Of a stretch of DNA of 64,000 nucleotides, positions 51,464-59,530 are shown one piece after another (position 1 is the first letter of the stretch; the number at the start of each line of letters is the position of its first letter). Below the pieces are notes generated by a model. The model ran no database searches and was not told the origin of the DNA. It saw nothing but the letters and a program-made list of their open reading frames with translations. Made by a program: the position numbers and the translations under genes. The DNA comes from Haloarchaeobius litoreus (lineage in GTDB: Archaea; Halobacteriota; Halobacteria; Halobacteriales; Natrialbaceae): contig NZ_JANHJR010000001.1 of NCBI RefSeq assembly GCF_024495425.1, forward strand, positions 1,116,001 through 1,180,000, given 5' to 3'.

Positions 51464-52609
51464 ATGAACCAGAACGACTCCGACGTGCCCGACTCCCGCA
51501 TCGACCGTCGCCGCTTCCTCGCGGCGGCGTCCGCGACGGGAATCGTGGCCTCCGCAGGCTGTATCGGCTCCCTCACCGGCGACGACGATGACGACGACGA
51601 CGATATCGGGCTCATCGGCTCCGGGATGGAAGGCCGACCGGCCCCCGGCGGCACGCCGATAGCCGACATGCCCGAACTGTCGGGCACGCTCTCGCTCTAC
51701 TCCGGCCGCGGCTCGCCGCTCGTCAGTCCGCTCCTCGACTACATCGAGGACCTGTACGACGACTTCACCGTCGACACGCGCTACGAGGCGTCGACGACGC
51801 TCGCGAACGAGATCGAGACCGCCGGCTCCGCCAGCGACGCCGATGTCTTCTTCTCGGTCAACGCCGGGGCGCTCGGCCTGCTCGACGACGCCGGCCGGAC
51901 CGTCACCCTCCCGGACGACGTCCAGGAGATGGTGCCCCAGCAGTACCGGGCCAACGACGGCGCGTGGATCGGCACCTCCGGTCGCGCGCGGACCATCCCC
52001 TACAACACCGAGGAGCTCTCCGAGTCGGACGTCCCGGACGACATCTTCGCCGTCCCCGACACCGAGTTCGCCGGGAAGATGGGCTGGGCCCCCAGCTACG
52101 GCTCGTTCCAGGGCTTCCTCACCGCCATGCGCGTGATGTCCGGGGCGGAGCGGACCAAGCAGTGGCTCGAGGCGATGCTCGATGCCGGTGTCAGTCGCTA
52201 CAACGACGAGTTCGTCGTCTCGCGTGAGGTCGCCAACGGCCAACTCAGTGCCGGCTTCGCGAACCACTACTACATCCAGCGCGTCCTCGCCACCCGGCCG
52301 GACGCACCCATCGCGACCGCGTTCACCCAGAGCGACGCGGGCGCCGTCTTCAACGTGGCGGGTGCGTGCGTCGTCGACAGCGCCGCCGACGAGGAGCTGG
52401 CCACCAACTTCGTCCGGCACCTCCTCTCGTCCGAGGCCCAGGAGTACTTCGCAACACGTACATTCGAGTACCCGCTCATCTCCGAAGTAGAACCCGTCGG
52501 CGACCTCCCACCCGTCGACGAACTGGCGACGCCCGACTTCGACCTCGCACAGCTCTCCGATATCGGGCCGACGATCGACCTGATGCGCGAGGTGGGGATA
52601 CAGGTCTAG
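51464..52609 (+). CDS. Ferric-iron ABC transporter substrate-binding lipoprotein
   Basis: 381 aa. Tat motif Arg-Arg-Arg-Phe-Leu (15-19) and lipobox ending at Cys33; an Asp-rich linker follows. The mature part has the FbpA/FutA-like start Leu-Ser-Leu-Tyr-Ser-Gly-Arg-Gly-Ser-Pro-Leu, Ala-Asp-Val-Phe-Phe-Ser, Gly-Thr-Ser-Gly-Arg-Ala-Arg-Thr-Ile-Pro-Tyr-Asn, and later Asn-His-Tyr-Tyr (iron-ligand Tyr pair). First in the three-gene uptake operon. Confidence 0.9.
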   Translation: MNQNDSDVPDSRIDRRRFLAAASATGIVASAGCIGSLTGDDDDDDDDIGLIGSGMEGRPAPGGTPIADMPELSGTLSLYSGRGSPLVSPLLDYIEDLYDDFTVDTRYEASTTLANEIETAGSASDADVFFSVNAGALGLLDDAGRTVTLPDDVQEMVPQQYRANDGAWIGTSGRARTIPYNTEELSESDVPDDIFAVPDTEFAGKMGWAPSYGSFQGFLTAMRVMSGAERTKQWLEAMLDAGVSRYNDEFVVSREVANGQLSAGFANHYYIQRVLATRPDAPIATAFTQSDAGAVFNVAGACVVDSAADEELATNFVRHLLSSEAQEYFATRTFEYPLISEVEPVGDLPPVDELATPDFDLAQLSDIGPTIDLMREVGIQV

Positions 52610-52612
52610 GTG

Positions 52613-54229
52613 ATGGCAGTCGAGCAGCACGACACAGGAACGACGAACGACGAAGAGGGCGGCGAGAGCGGCGCCTACCCGCTCGGTCTCTCCCTGGCGA
52701 GTGCCGCCGTCGCCACCGCCGTCGCCACCCCGTTCGTCTGGATCCTGCTCGCTGCCTCGTCCGTCGACGTCGACCGTGCCGTCGAACTGCTCACGAGCGA
52801 CACCACCGTCACCGTCTTCGTCAACAGCACCGTCATGGTGACCGGCGTCACGGTGTTCTCCATCCTGCTGGGCGTCCCCCTCGCCTACCTGACCGTCAGG
52901 ACGAACCTCCCGGGTCGCCGGCTCTGGACGGTCCTGGTCACCCTCCCGCTGGTCATCCCGAGCTACATCGGCGCGTTCGTCTTCACCGCCGCGTTCGGTC
53001 GCGGCGGGGACGTCCAGCGCCTCCTCGAACCGCTCGGCGTCTCGTCGGTCCCCGAGGTGACGGGGCTGGAGGGGTCGATACTCGTCATCACGCTGTACAC
53101 CTACCCGTACGTATACATAACCACGCGCGCCGGGCTGAAGACCGTCGACACGACCCTGATCGACGCCGCCCGGACGCTCAAGCACACCCGGCTGCAGGCG
53201 GCCCGCCGGGTGGTCCTCCCGCAGCTCCAGCCGGCCATCGCGGCGGGCTCGCTGCTGACCGCGCTGTACGCGCTCTCGGACTTCGGGACGCCCGCCATCA
53301 TGCGCTACAACGTGTTCACGACCATCATCGAGTCCGAGACCCAGCGCGGCTCGACCGAGTTCGCCGCACTGCTCTCCATCCAGCTGCTCGTCGTGACGGT
53401 GTTCATCCTCGCCGTCGAGAGCCGCACCCGGTCGAACGAGCAGTTCTCGAGCGGGCGGCAGGGCGGTGGGGCCTCGCTCGCCAGGCTCGGCGCGTTGAAG
53501 TGGCCGGCGCTCGCGTTCTGTGGGCTCGTCGTCACGGTGGCGCTCGTGGTGCCCATCGCCATCCTCGTCGGCTGGCTGCTCGCCGGCCCGGAGACGGGCT
53601 GGCGGGTCCCGTTCGAGCTCTCGTACCTGACGAACTCGCTGTCGCTGTCGGTGGCGGCGGCGCTCGTCGCGACGCTCGCCGGGCTCCCCATCGCCTACCT
53701 CTCGGCGCGCCACGACACCCTCGTCGGGCACGTCACGGAGCGCATGAGCTACGTCGGCTACGCCGCGCCCGGCATCGTCGTCGCCTTCGCGCTGGTCTAC
53801 CTCTCGACGCGGACGTTCACGAGCCTCTACCACACGTTGCCGCTGCTCGTGTTCGCCTACGTGGTCCGGTTCCTGCCGCAGTCGGTCGGCTCGACCCGTG
53901 CCTCGTTCCTGCAGGTCCACCCGTCCCTGCCGGAGGCTGCGCGCACGCTCGGGCGCTCGTCCGTCGGCGCGTTCCGCGCGGTCACGCTGCCGCTGGCCGC
54001 CCCGGGACTGCTCGGCGGTGCGGCGCTCGTGTTCCTGACGACGATGAAGGAACTGCCCGTGACGCTGCTGTTGCACCCGACGAACTACCAGACCCTCGTC
54101 ATCCACATCTGGCAGGCCCACCGCAACCAGGCGTTCTACGACGCCGCGGTGCCGGCACTCATCCTGCTGGGCGTGTCGGCGGTCTCGATCTTCGTCATCC
54201 TCTCACAGGAGGGATACGATGTCAAGTGA
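52613..54229 (+). CDS. Ferric-iron ABC transporter permease (fused two-domain)
   Basis: 538 aa from the ATG at 52613 (GTG 52610 possible). Two binding-protein-dependent permease domains in one chain, about twelve membrane segments; two coupling loops are visible: Glu/Asp-Ala-Ala-Arg-Thr-Leu-Lys near 180, and Pro-Glu-Ala-Ala-Arg-Thr-Leu-Gly-Arg near 441-449. This is the FbpB/SfuB/CysTW layout. Overlaps the next gene by 11 bases. Confidence 0.9.
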   Translation: MAVEQHDTGTTNDEEGGESGAYPLGLSLASAAVATAVATPFVWILLAASSVDVDRAVELLTSDTTVTVFVNSTVMVTGVTVFSILLGVPLAYLTVRTNLPGRRLWTVLVTLPLVIPSYIGAFVFTAAFGRGGDVQRLLEPLGVSSVPEVTGLEGSILVITLYTYPYVYITTRAGLKTVDTTLIDAARTLKHTRLQAARRVVLPQLQPAIAAGSLLTALYALSDFGTPAIMRYNVFTTIIESETQRGSTEFAALLSIQLLVVTVFILAVESRTRSNEQFSSGRQGGGASLARLGALKWPALAFCGLVVTVALVVPIAILVGWLLAGPETGWRVPFELSYLTNSLSLSVAAALVATLAGLPIAYLSARHDTLVGHVTERMSYVGYAAPGIVVAFALVYLSTRTFTSLYHTLPLLVFAYVVRFLPQSVGSTRASFLQVHPSLPEAARTLGRSSVGAFRAVTLPLAAPGLLGGAALVFLTTMKELPVTLLLHPTNYQTLVIHIWQAHRNQAFYDAAVPALILLGVSAVSIFVILSQEGYDVK

Positions 54230-55370
54230 TGCAACCATAACCGCAGACGTGGAGACGGTGTACGAACGGCCGTCCGTCGAGGACGGCGAGACGGTACTCG
54301 AACTGGACGACGTGTCGAAGGCCTACGGGAGCGAGCTGGTCATCGACGGCCTCTCGCTCTCGGTCCGCGAGGGCGAGATCCTGACGATGCTCGGCCCGTC
54401 GGGCTGTGGCAAGACGACGACGCTCCGGCTCATCGCCGGGCTCGAACGTCCCGACCGGGGCGGCATCCGGCTCAACGGCGAGCGCGTCTCCGGCGGCGGG
54501 AGCTTCGTCGTGCCCGAACAGCGCGGGGTCGGCGTCGTCTTCCAGGAGTTCGCGCTGTTCCCGCACATGACCGCCGCGGAGAACGTCGCGTTCGGGCTGA
54601 CCGACATGGACGACGAGGCGACCGCAGAGCGCGTCGACGAGATGCTCGACCTCGTCGGGCTGCAGTCCCACCGCGACGCCCACCCGGACGAGCTCTCCGG
54701 CGGCCAGCAACAGCGCATCGCCCTCGCCCGCTCGCTCGCGCCGGAGCCGAAGATGCTCCTGCTCGACGAGCCGTTCTCGAACCTCGACGTCGACCTGCGC
54801 GTCGAGATGCGCGAGGAGGTCCGTCGCATCCTGAAGGAGGCCGGCGTCACCGCCGTCTCCGTCACGCACGACCAGGAGGAAGCGATGAGCATCTCCGACC
54901 GGGTCGCCGTGATGTCCGAGGGCCAGATCGAACAGGTCGGCCGCCCCGAACAGGTGTTCCAGCACCCCGAGTCCCGCTTCGTCGCGGGCTTCCTCGGGCA
55001 CGCCTCGTTCCTCTCGGGCTACGTCCACGGCGACGAGGTCGAGACGGGCGTCGGCGCCGTCGAGCGCCGGATGATCCACGGGCTCGCCGGCGAGTACGAC
55101 GGCACCCGCATCGACGTGCTGGTCCGCCCGGACGACATCCAGGCCCGACCCATCACCGCCGACGAGGAGGCGAACGGCCGCGTCGTCTACCGGCGCTACC
55201 TCGGCCCGACCATCCTCTACCGCGTCGAGCTCGACAACGGCGACATCGTCGAGTGCATGCACAACCACACCGACCAGGTGGACCTCGACCAGTCCGTCCG
55301 GGTCGACCTCACCGCGGACCACGACCTCGCCTGGTTCCCCGCCACCGACGAGGACGGCTCCTTCAGCTGA
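54219..55370 (+). CDS. Ferric-iron ABC transporter ATP-binding protein
   Basis: 383 aa. Walker A Gly-Pro-Ser-Gly-Cys-Gly-Lys-Thr-Thr near 60-68, Q-loop Phe-Gln-Glu-Phe-Ala-Leu-Phe-Pro, signature Leu-Ser-Gly-Gly-Gln-Gln-Gln, Walker B Leu-Leu-Leu-Asp-Glu-Pro-Phe-Ser-Asn-Leu-Asp, His-switch Val-Thr-His-Asp-Gln-Glu-Glu-Ala, and a C-terminal TOBE-like region. Close to FbpC. Four bases separate it from the next gene, so the operon probably extends. Confidence 0.92.
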   Translation: MSSDATITADVETVYERPSVEDGETVLELDDVSKAYGSELVIDGLSLSVREGEILTMLGPSGCGKTTTLRLIAGLERPDRGGIRLNGERVSGGGSFVVPEQRGVGVVFQEFALFPHMTAAENVAFGLTDMDDEATAERVDEMLDLVGLQSHRDAHPDELSGGQQQRIALARSLAPEPKMLLLDEPFSNLDVDLRVEMREEVRRILKEAGVTAVSVTHDQEEAMSISDRVAVMSEGQIEQVGRPEQVFQHPESRFVAGFLGHASFLSGYVHGDEVETGVGAVERRMIHGLAGEYDGTRIDVLVRPDDIQARPITADEEANGRVVYRRYLGPTILYRVELDNGDIVECMHNHTDQVDLDQSVRVDLTADHDLAWFPATDEDGSFS

Positions 55371-55374
55371 ACCG

Positions 55375-57687
55375 ATGGCCGACTCCGTCCCCGACCGTCT
55401 CGAACGACACCGCGTTCCCTCCCTCCTGCTCGCTGCGCTCGCCGCGGCGGTCGTGTTCGTCGTCGCCACCGAGCTGTTCCCGTACCACTCAGCCAACCAC
55501 GACGAGGGCGTCTACCTCCACCAGGCGTCACTGCTGCTCGACGGCCAGCTCCACGCCTCCCCGCCCGGCGGGCTGACCGAGCCGTTCCGACCGTGGTTCT
55601 TCGTCACGGAGGGGGAGTCGATGTACCCGAAGTACGCGCCCGTGCCGTCGGCGATGTTCGCGCTCGGGCTGCTCCTCGGCGAGCCGCGGTTCGCGCTCGC
55701 CGGCATCGGGGCCGGCATCGTCGCCCTCACCGTCGCGCTCGCCACGGAGGCGTTCGACCGGCGCGTCGGCGTCCTCGCGGGCCTGCTGGTGCTGCTGACG
55801 CCGGCGTTCCTGCTCACCACGTCCGTGTTCCTGCCGTACGCGCCGACGACGCTCCTGAACCTCGCGTTCGCGCTGGCCTACGTCCGGGCCCACCGCCGCG
55901 GCTCGCACCGGTACGCGGTGCTGGCGGGCGTGGCCGTCGCGCTGGCCTTTTTCGCTCGGCCGTACACCGCCGTGCTGTTCGCGCTCCCGTTCGTGGGTCA
56001 CGCCTGCTGGACGCTGGCGACGGCGTATCGGACCCACGACGGGCCCGTGACCGACCTCGGTTCGAACGGCTTCGTCGCCCGGAACCTCGTCGTCGCAGCG
56101 CTCGGCACCGTCGGCGTCGTGACGACCCTCACCTACAACTGGCTGCTGACCGGCGACCCGCTGGTGTTCCCGTACGCCGCGTTCGCACCGCTTGACGGAC
56201 TGGGGTTCGGCCAGCGGCGCATCCTGAACCACGACCTCGTCTACACGCCCGCGCTCGCGGTCCGGACGAACCTCGTCCTCCTCTGGGAGTCCGCGACGCG
56301 GTGGACCGTCGGCGGCTGGCTCGGGACGGCGGCGTTCCTCGTCGGCGTCGCCGCGTGGCTGGGCCGACGGGTCGGCGGCGTCACGGCCCCCGACCCCGCC
56401 ACCGGCCCGAGGCTCGACCGGCCGCACTGCTCGGACGACTGCCTCGCGCTGCTCCTGCTCGCGGTCGTCCCGACGGTCTGCGTCGGTAACCTCGCGTTCT
56501 GGGGCACGTACAACGTCAGCTCGGGGCCCGACGAGCTGGGCGACGGCCTGCTCTCGCTGTTCGGCCCGCTCTACCACTTCGACCTCGTCGTCCCGGTCGC
56601 GGTGTTCGGCGCGTTCGGCGTCGTCGCCGCCGCGGACCGGCTCCGTGCCGCCGTCACCGCACGGCGCTCGGCGGCCGCCGCACGCGTTGCTCTCGCCGCC
56701 CTGCTCGTGGTCTCCCTCCCGGTCGTCGGCGTCGCACAGTGGAACGCGCTCGACGACCCGGTCACCGAGCACGCGGGGACCACCGAGAAGTACGGCACCA
56801 TCTACGAGCCCGTCGTCGAGCAGGAGTTCGACGATGCGGTCGTGTTCGTCCCGACGCCGTACGGCGACTGGCTCGCCCACCCGTTCCAGACGCTCCGGAA
56901 CGACGCCGGCTACGACGGCGAGGTGGTGTACGCGCTTGACCGTGGCCCGGCGAGCGACTTCGCGGTGCTCGCAGCCACGGAGAACCGGACGCCGTACCGG
57001 TTCACCTACCACGGCGAGTGGGTGCCGGACGCCACCGACCGCCCCATCGGGAAGCTCGAACGGCTCGAACTGCGGTCCGGCGAGCAGCTCTCGGGGACGA
57101 CCCGTGTCGGCGTCCCGTCCGGTGCGAGCAGCGCCATCGTCCGGCTGGAGGGCGACGGCGAGGTCCGCGAGTTCGTGGTCGAGGAAGCACTCGACGACCG
57201 GCTCGTCGCGAACTGGACGGTCGGCCCTGAGGGGCTGCAGTTCGCCGAGGACGGTGTCAGAGCACTCGGTGAGGACGGCCCGGTGCCGCTGAACGACACC
57301 ACCGAGTTCGCGGTCGCGGTGGTGCTGACCTTCGACGGCGGCGCGACGCTCACCTACCGTCAGGAGTTCGACGCCCGCCGGACGGCCCACGGGGTCGAGG
57401 TCGTCTGGCCGCCCGAGTCGTCGGTCTGCCGGCTCGTCGTCGACTGCGGGCTGGAGGGGACGTACCTCCCCGACCACCCGGACGAGCACCTCGACGGCGT
57501 CCGGCTGAACGGGACGCTGACGAGGGTTTCAAGCACCGAGAACGGGGATTCGGCGGCGGTTCAGAACCGTTCCGTGAGACCGACCTTCAGGATGGACTTG
57601 CCGATGGCAGCGCCGCCGCCGATGGGGTCGAGCTTCGTCTCGCCGCGGCGTTCGTCGTACTCGATGGGCGTCTCTATCACGTCGTAG
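55375..57687 (+). CDS. ArnT/PMT-type membrane glycosyltransferase
   Basis: 770 aa. About ten membrane segments (residues about 15-430) follow an early acidic loop Asn-His-Asp-Glu-Gly-Val-Tyr, the Asp-Glu signature of GT-C/ArnT-like enzymes that use lipid-linked sugar. The last 340 residues form an external domain with Asn-x-Thr sequons. Starts four bases after the iron ATPase gene. Its last 42 codons (57561-57687) overlap the antisense glycosyltransferase gene and are Ser/Pro-rich and unlike the rest, so the native stop may have been lost. Confidence 0.78.
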   Translation: MADSVPDRLERHRVPSLLLAALAAAVVFVVATELFPYHSANHDEGVYLHQASLLLDGQLHASPPGGLTEPFRPWFFVTEGESMYPKYAPVPSAMFALGLLLGEPRFALAGIGAGIVALTVALATEAFDRRVGVLAGLLVLLTPAFLLTTSVFLPYAPTTLLNLAFALAYVRAHRRGSHRYAVLAGVAVALAFFARPYTAVLFALPFVGHACWTLATAYRTHDGPVTDLGSNGFVARNLVVAALGTVGVVTTLTYNWLLTGDPLVFPYAAFAPLDGLGFGQRRILNHDLVYTPALAVRTNLVLLWESATRWTVGGWLGTAAFLVGVAAWLGRRVGGVTAPDPATGPRLDRPHCSDDCLALLLLAVVPTVCVGNLAFWGTYNVSSGPDELGDGLLSLFGPLYHFDLVVPVAVFGAFGVVAAADRLRAAVTARRSAAAARVALAALLVVSLPVVGVAQWNALDDPVTEHAGTTEKYGTIYEPVVEQEFDDAVVFVPTPYGDWLAHPFQTLRNDAGYDGEVVYALDRGPASDFAVLAATENRTPYRFTYHGEWVPDATDRPIGKLERLELRSGEQLSGTTRVGVPSGASSAIVRLEGDGEVREFVVEEALDDRLVANWTVGPEGLQFAEDGVRALGEDGPVPLNDTTEFAVAVVLTFDGGATLTYRQEFDARRTAHGVEVVWPPESSVCRLVVDCGLEGTYLPDHPDEHLDGVRLNGTLTRVSSTENGDSAAVQNRSVRPTFRMDLPMAAPPPMGSSFVSPRRSSYSMGVSITS

Positions 57688-58304
57688 CCGCGCATCGCGG
57701 GGCGGATCAGGAGTTCCGCGGAGAGCCCGGTGTTCTCGGTCCAGGTGATGTCCTGGACGACCTCGCGGCGGTAGGCGCGCATCCCCGTCGTGGTGTCGTG
57801 GACGCGCTCGCCCATGAGCGCGGACGCCAGGGCCGCGAACGCGTGGTTGCCGAAGCGGTTGAACGCGGGCATCGCCTCGGCCCCGTTGTGGAGTCGGTCG
57901 CCCGAGACCACGTCGTAGCCCTCGTTGACGAGTTCGAGGAAGCGCGGGAGCGCCTCCATCGGGTAGGTGTCGTCGCAGTCGGTGGTGACGACGATGGGCC
58001 GGTCGGGCGTGAGGACTGCCTCGCGGACGGCGACCCCGTAGCCCTGCGGCTCCTGCTCGACGACGGTCGCGCCGTGCTCGCGGGCGACCTCGGCGGTGGC
58101 GTCGTCCGAGCCGTCCACGCAGACGACCTCGGCCCGGCCGTCGGTGACCGCGTCGATGTCTGTCAGCACGTGTTCGATAGCCGCTTCCTCGTTGTACGTC
58201 CCCATCACGACCGCCACGTCGTCGAAGGTGAACGGGGGGTCGTCTGCCCGGGGTGAGCCGTCCTCGTCCACGTCGGACGGCTCCACCGGAGAGTGCTCGC
58301 TCAT
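57561..58304 (-). CDS. GT2 dolichyl-phosphate sugar transferase-like
   Basis: 247 aa. Roughly 30 acidic residues, then a GT-A fold: Val-Val-Met-Gly-Thr-Tyr-Asn-Glu-Glu near 32-40, Asp-Gly-Ser-Asp-Asp near 63-67, the metal site Thr-Asp-Cys-Asp near 108-111, and Thr-Gly-Met-Arg-Ala-Tyr-Arg. Resembles DPM1/AglJ-type enzymes that load sugar on dolichyl phosphate. No membrane helix is seen. An iron-type operator variant lies 27 bases before the start, and the 3' end overlaps the convergent ArnT-like gene by 127 bases. Confidence 0.87.
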   Translation of the reverse strand: MSEHSPVEPSDVDEDGSPRADDPPFTFDDVAVVMGTYNEEAAIEHVLTDIDAVTDGRAEVVCVDGSDDATAEVAREHGATVVEQEPQGYGVAVREAVLTPDRPIVVTTDCDDTYPMEALPRFLELVNEGYDVVSGDRLHNGAEAMPAFNRFGNHAFAALASALMGERVHDTTTGMRAYRREVVQDITWTENTGLSAELLIRPAMRGYDVIETPIEYDERRGETKLDPIGGGAAIGKSILKVGLTERF

Positions 58305-58330
58305 CGGCTCTGGCTTACCGACGCGCCTAC

Positions 58331-58346
58331 TTTAGGCTTACCAAAA
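58331..58346. promoter_or_regulatory. DtxR/IdeR-like operator 4 (variant)
   Basis: TTTAGGCTTACCAAAA: left arm identical to the others, right arm CCAAAA instead of CCTAAA. It lies upstream of the GT2 gene start (58304, minus strand). Confidence 0.55.
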
Positions 58347-58358
58347 AACGTGGCCGGC

Positions 58359-58709
58359 TCAGACCGGGTCCGTCTCGTGGAGGAACGTCTGGAACTCCAT
58401 CGTCCGGCCGTCCGGGTCCCTCGCGAAGAAGTTGTAGATGTTGAACGCCTCGTTCACGGAGGGTTCGTCGCGGGCACGGGTGGCGAACCGGTCGTAGAAC
58501 GCGTCGACGCCGTCGCGGTCCTCGGTGACGAACGTGAGCACGCCCTCCGTCTCGGTCTCGTCGGCGTCACAGAACCCGAACAGCAGGTTGTCGTACCGGA
58601 GGATGGTACAGGCCGACTGCTCCAGCCACACGTCGGCGCCGACCTCCTCGACGTAGAACGCGGCCGTCGCCTCGTACGATTCGCTCCCGAAGAACACGAG
58701 TCCGGACAT
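58359..58709 (-). CDS. VOC (glyoxalase/bleomycin-resistance) family protein
   Basis: 116 aa, a single beta-alpha-beta-beta-beta pair of VOC modules. Phe-Tyr-Val-Glu-Glu-Val-Gly-Ala-Asp-Val-Trp-Leu near 18-29 and a C-terminal Phe-Phe-Ala-Arg-Asp-Pro-Asp-Gly-Arg-Thr-Met-Glu-Phe-Gln are typical, with the Glu near 106 in the metal position. Function not assignable. It sits upstream of the GT2 gene on the same strand, but the operator-bearing gap separates them. Confidence 0.8.
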   Translation of the reverse strand: MSGLVFFGSESYEATAAFYVEEVGADVWLEQSACTILRYDNLLFGFCDADETETEGVLTFVTEDRDGVDAFYDRFATRARDEPSVNEAFNIYNFFARDPDGRTMEFQTFLHETDPV

Positions 58710-58800
58710 GTGTCAGCGTGGGGTCGCCCCCGGTAAAACGGTTCGTGCAGCGGTCCGAAGTTCACACAGGTATTTGTTGCTGGAACGGTAGCTTCGGTCC

Positions 58801-59457
58801 ATGGCTGATACGCGTCGGACCTTGACGTACTTCGGACTCGTCGCGCCGACGGTCGCGCTCGTGACCCTGTTGCTGGCGACGCTCATCGACCCACTGTTCA
58901 GCTGGCAGAGCCGCTCGCTGTCGAGCATCGGCGAGGCGAACGGGAGGCCCCTGCTCGCGGTCGGCACCGCGGACCAGCTCGCCTTCCTGCTGTTCAACGG
59001 TGGCCTCGTCTTCGGCGGCATCGTCGGCCTCCCGTTCGCGGCGCGCCTCTGGCCGGAGACGGTCAACGGCATCGAGAAGGCCGGTGTCGTCGTCCTCGCG
59101 GTCGCGCTGCTGGCGATGACCGGGATCGGCTTCGCGTACCTCGACGGCCCGGCCAACGCGCTCCACTTCCCGTTCGCGGCCGGCTTCTTCCTGCTGGCGA
59201 CAGTCGCCCTGCTCGTCTTCGGAACCGGGTACGCGCTCGACCGGTCGCCGACGTTCGGGCTCGTCACCATGTGGCTCGGCATCGTCCACCTGCTCCAGTG
59301 GGTCGTCTGGGTGCTGCTGGAGGCGATGGTCTGGACCGGCGACGGCGACACCTGGACCTACTTCGCCGTGCCCGAGGCCGTCGGCGCGGCGCTGTTCGGC
59401 GGCTGGGTCATCTGGACCGCCCGCACGCTGCTGCGCGACGGCTCGCTACCCACGTAG
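58801..59457 (+). CDS. DUF998 membrane protein
   Basis: 218 aa with six predicted membrane segments. The N-terminal Thr-Tyr-Phe-Gly-Leu-Val-Ala-Pro-Thr-Val-Ala-Leu and Trp-Gln-Ser-Arg-Ser-Leu-Ser-Ser-Ile-Gly are DUF998-like. Function unknown. Single gene, AT-rich upstream. Confidence 0.8.
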   Translation: MADTRRTLTYFGLVAPTVALVTLLLATLIDPLFSWQSRSLSSIGEANGRPLLAVGTADQLAFLLFNGGLVFGGIVGLPFAARLWPETVNGIEKAGVVVLAVALLAMTGIGFAYLDGPANALHFPFAAGFFLLATVALLVFGTGYALDRSPTFGLVTMWLGIVHLLQWVVWVLLEAMVWTGDGDTWTYFAVPEAVGAALFGGWVIWTARTLLRDGSLPT

Positions 59458-59530
59458 CACGCACCCCCTCCGACCGTTCTCGACTGCCGCGACGTACAAC
59501 AGTTATCCCCGTAGAGCGTCACGCCCGGAC

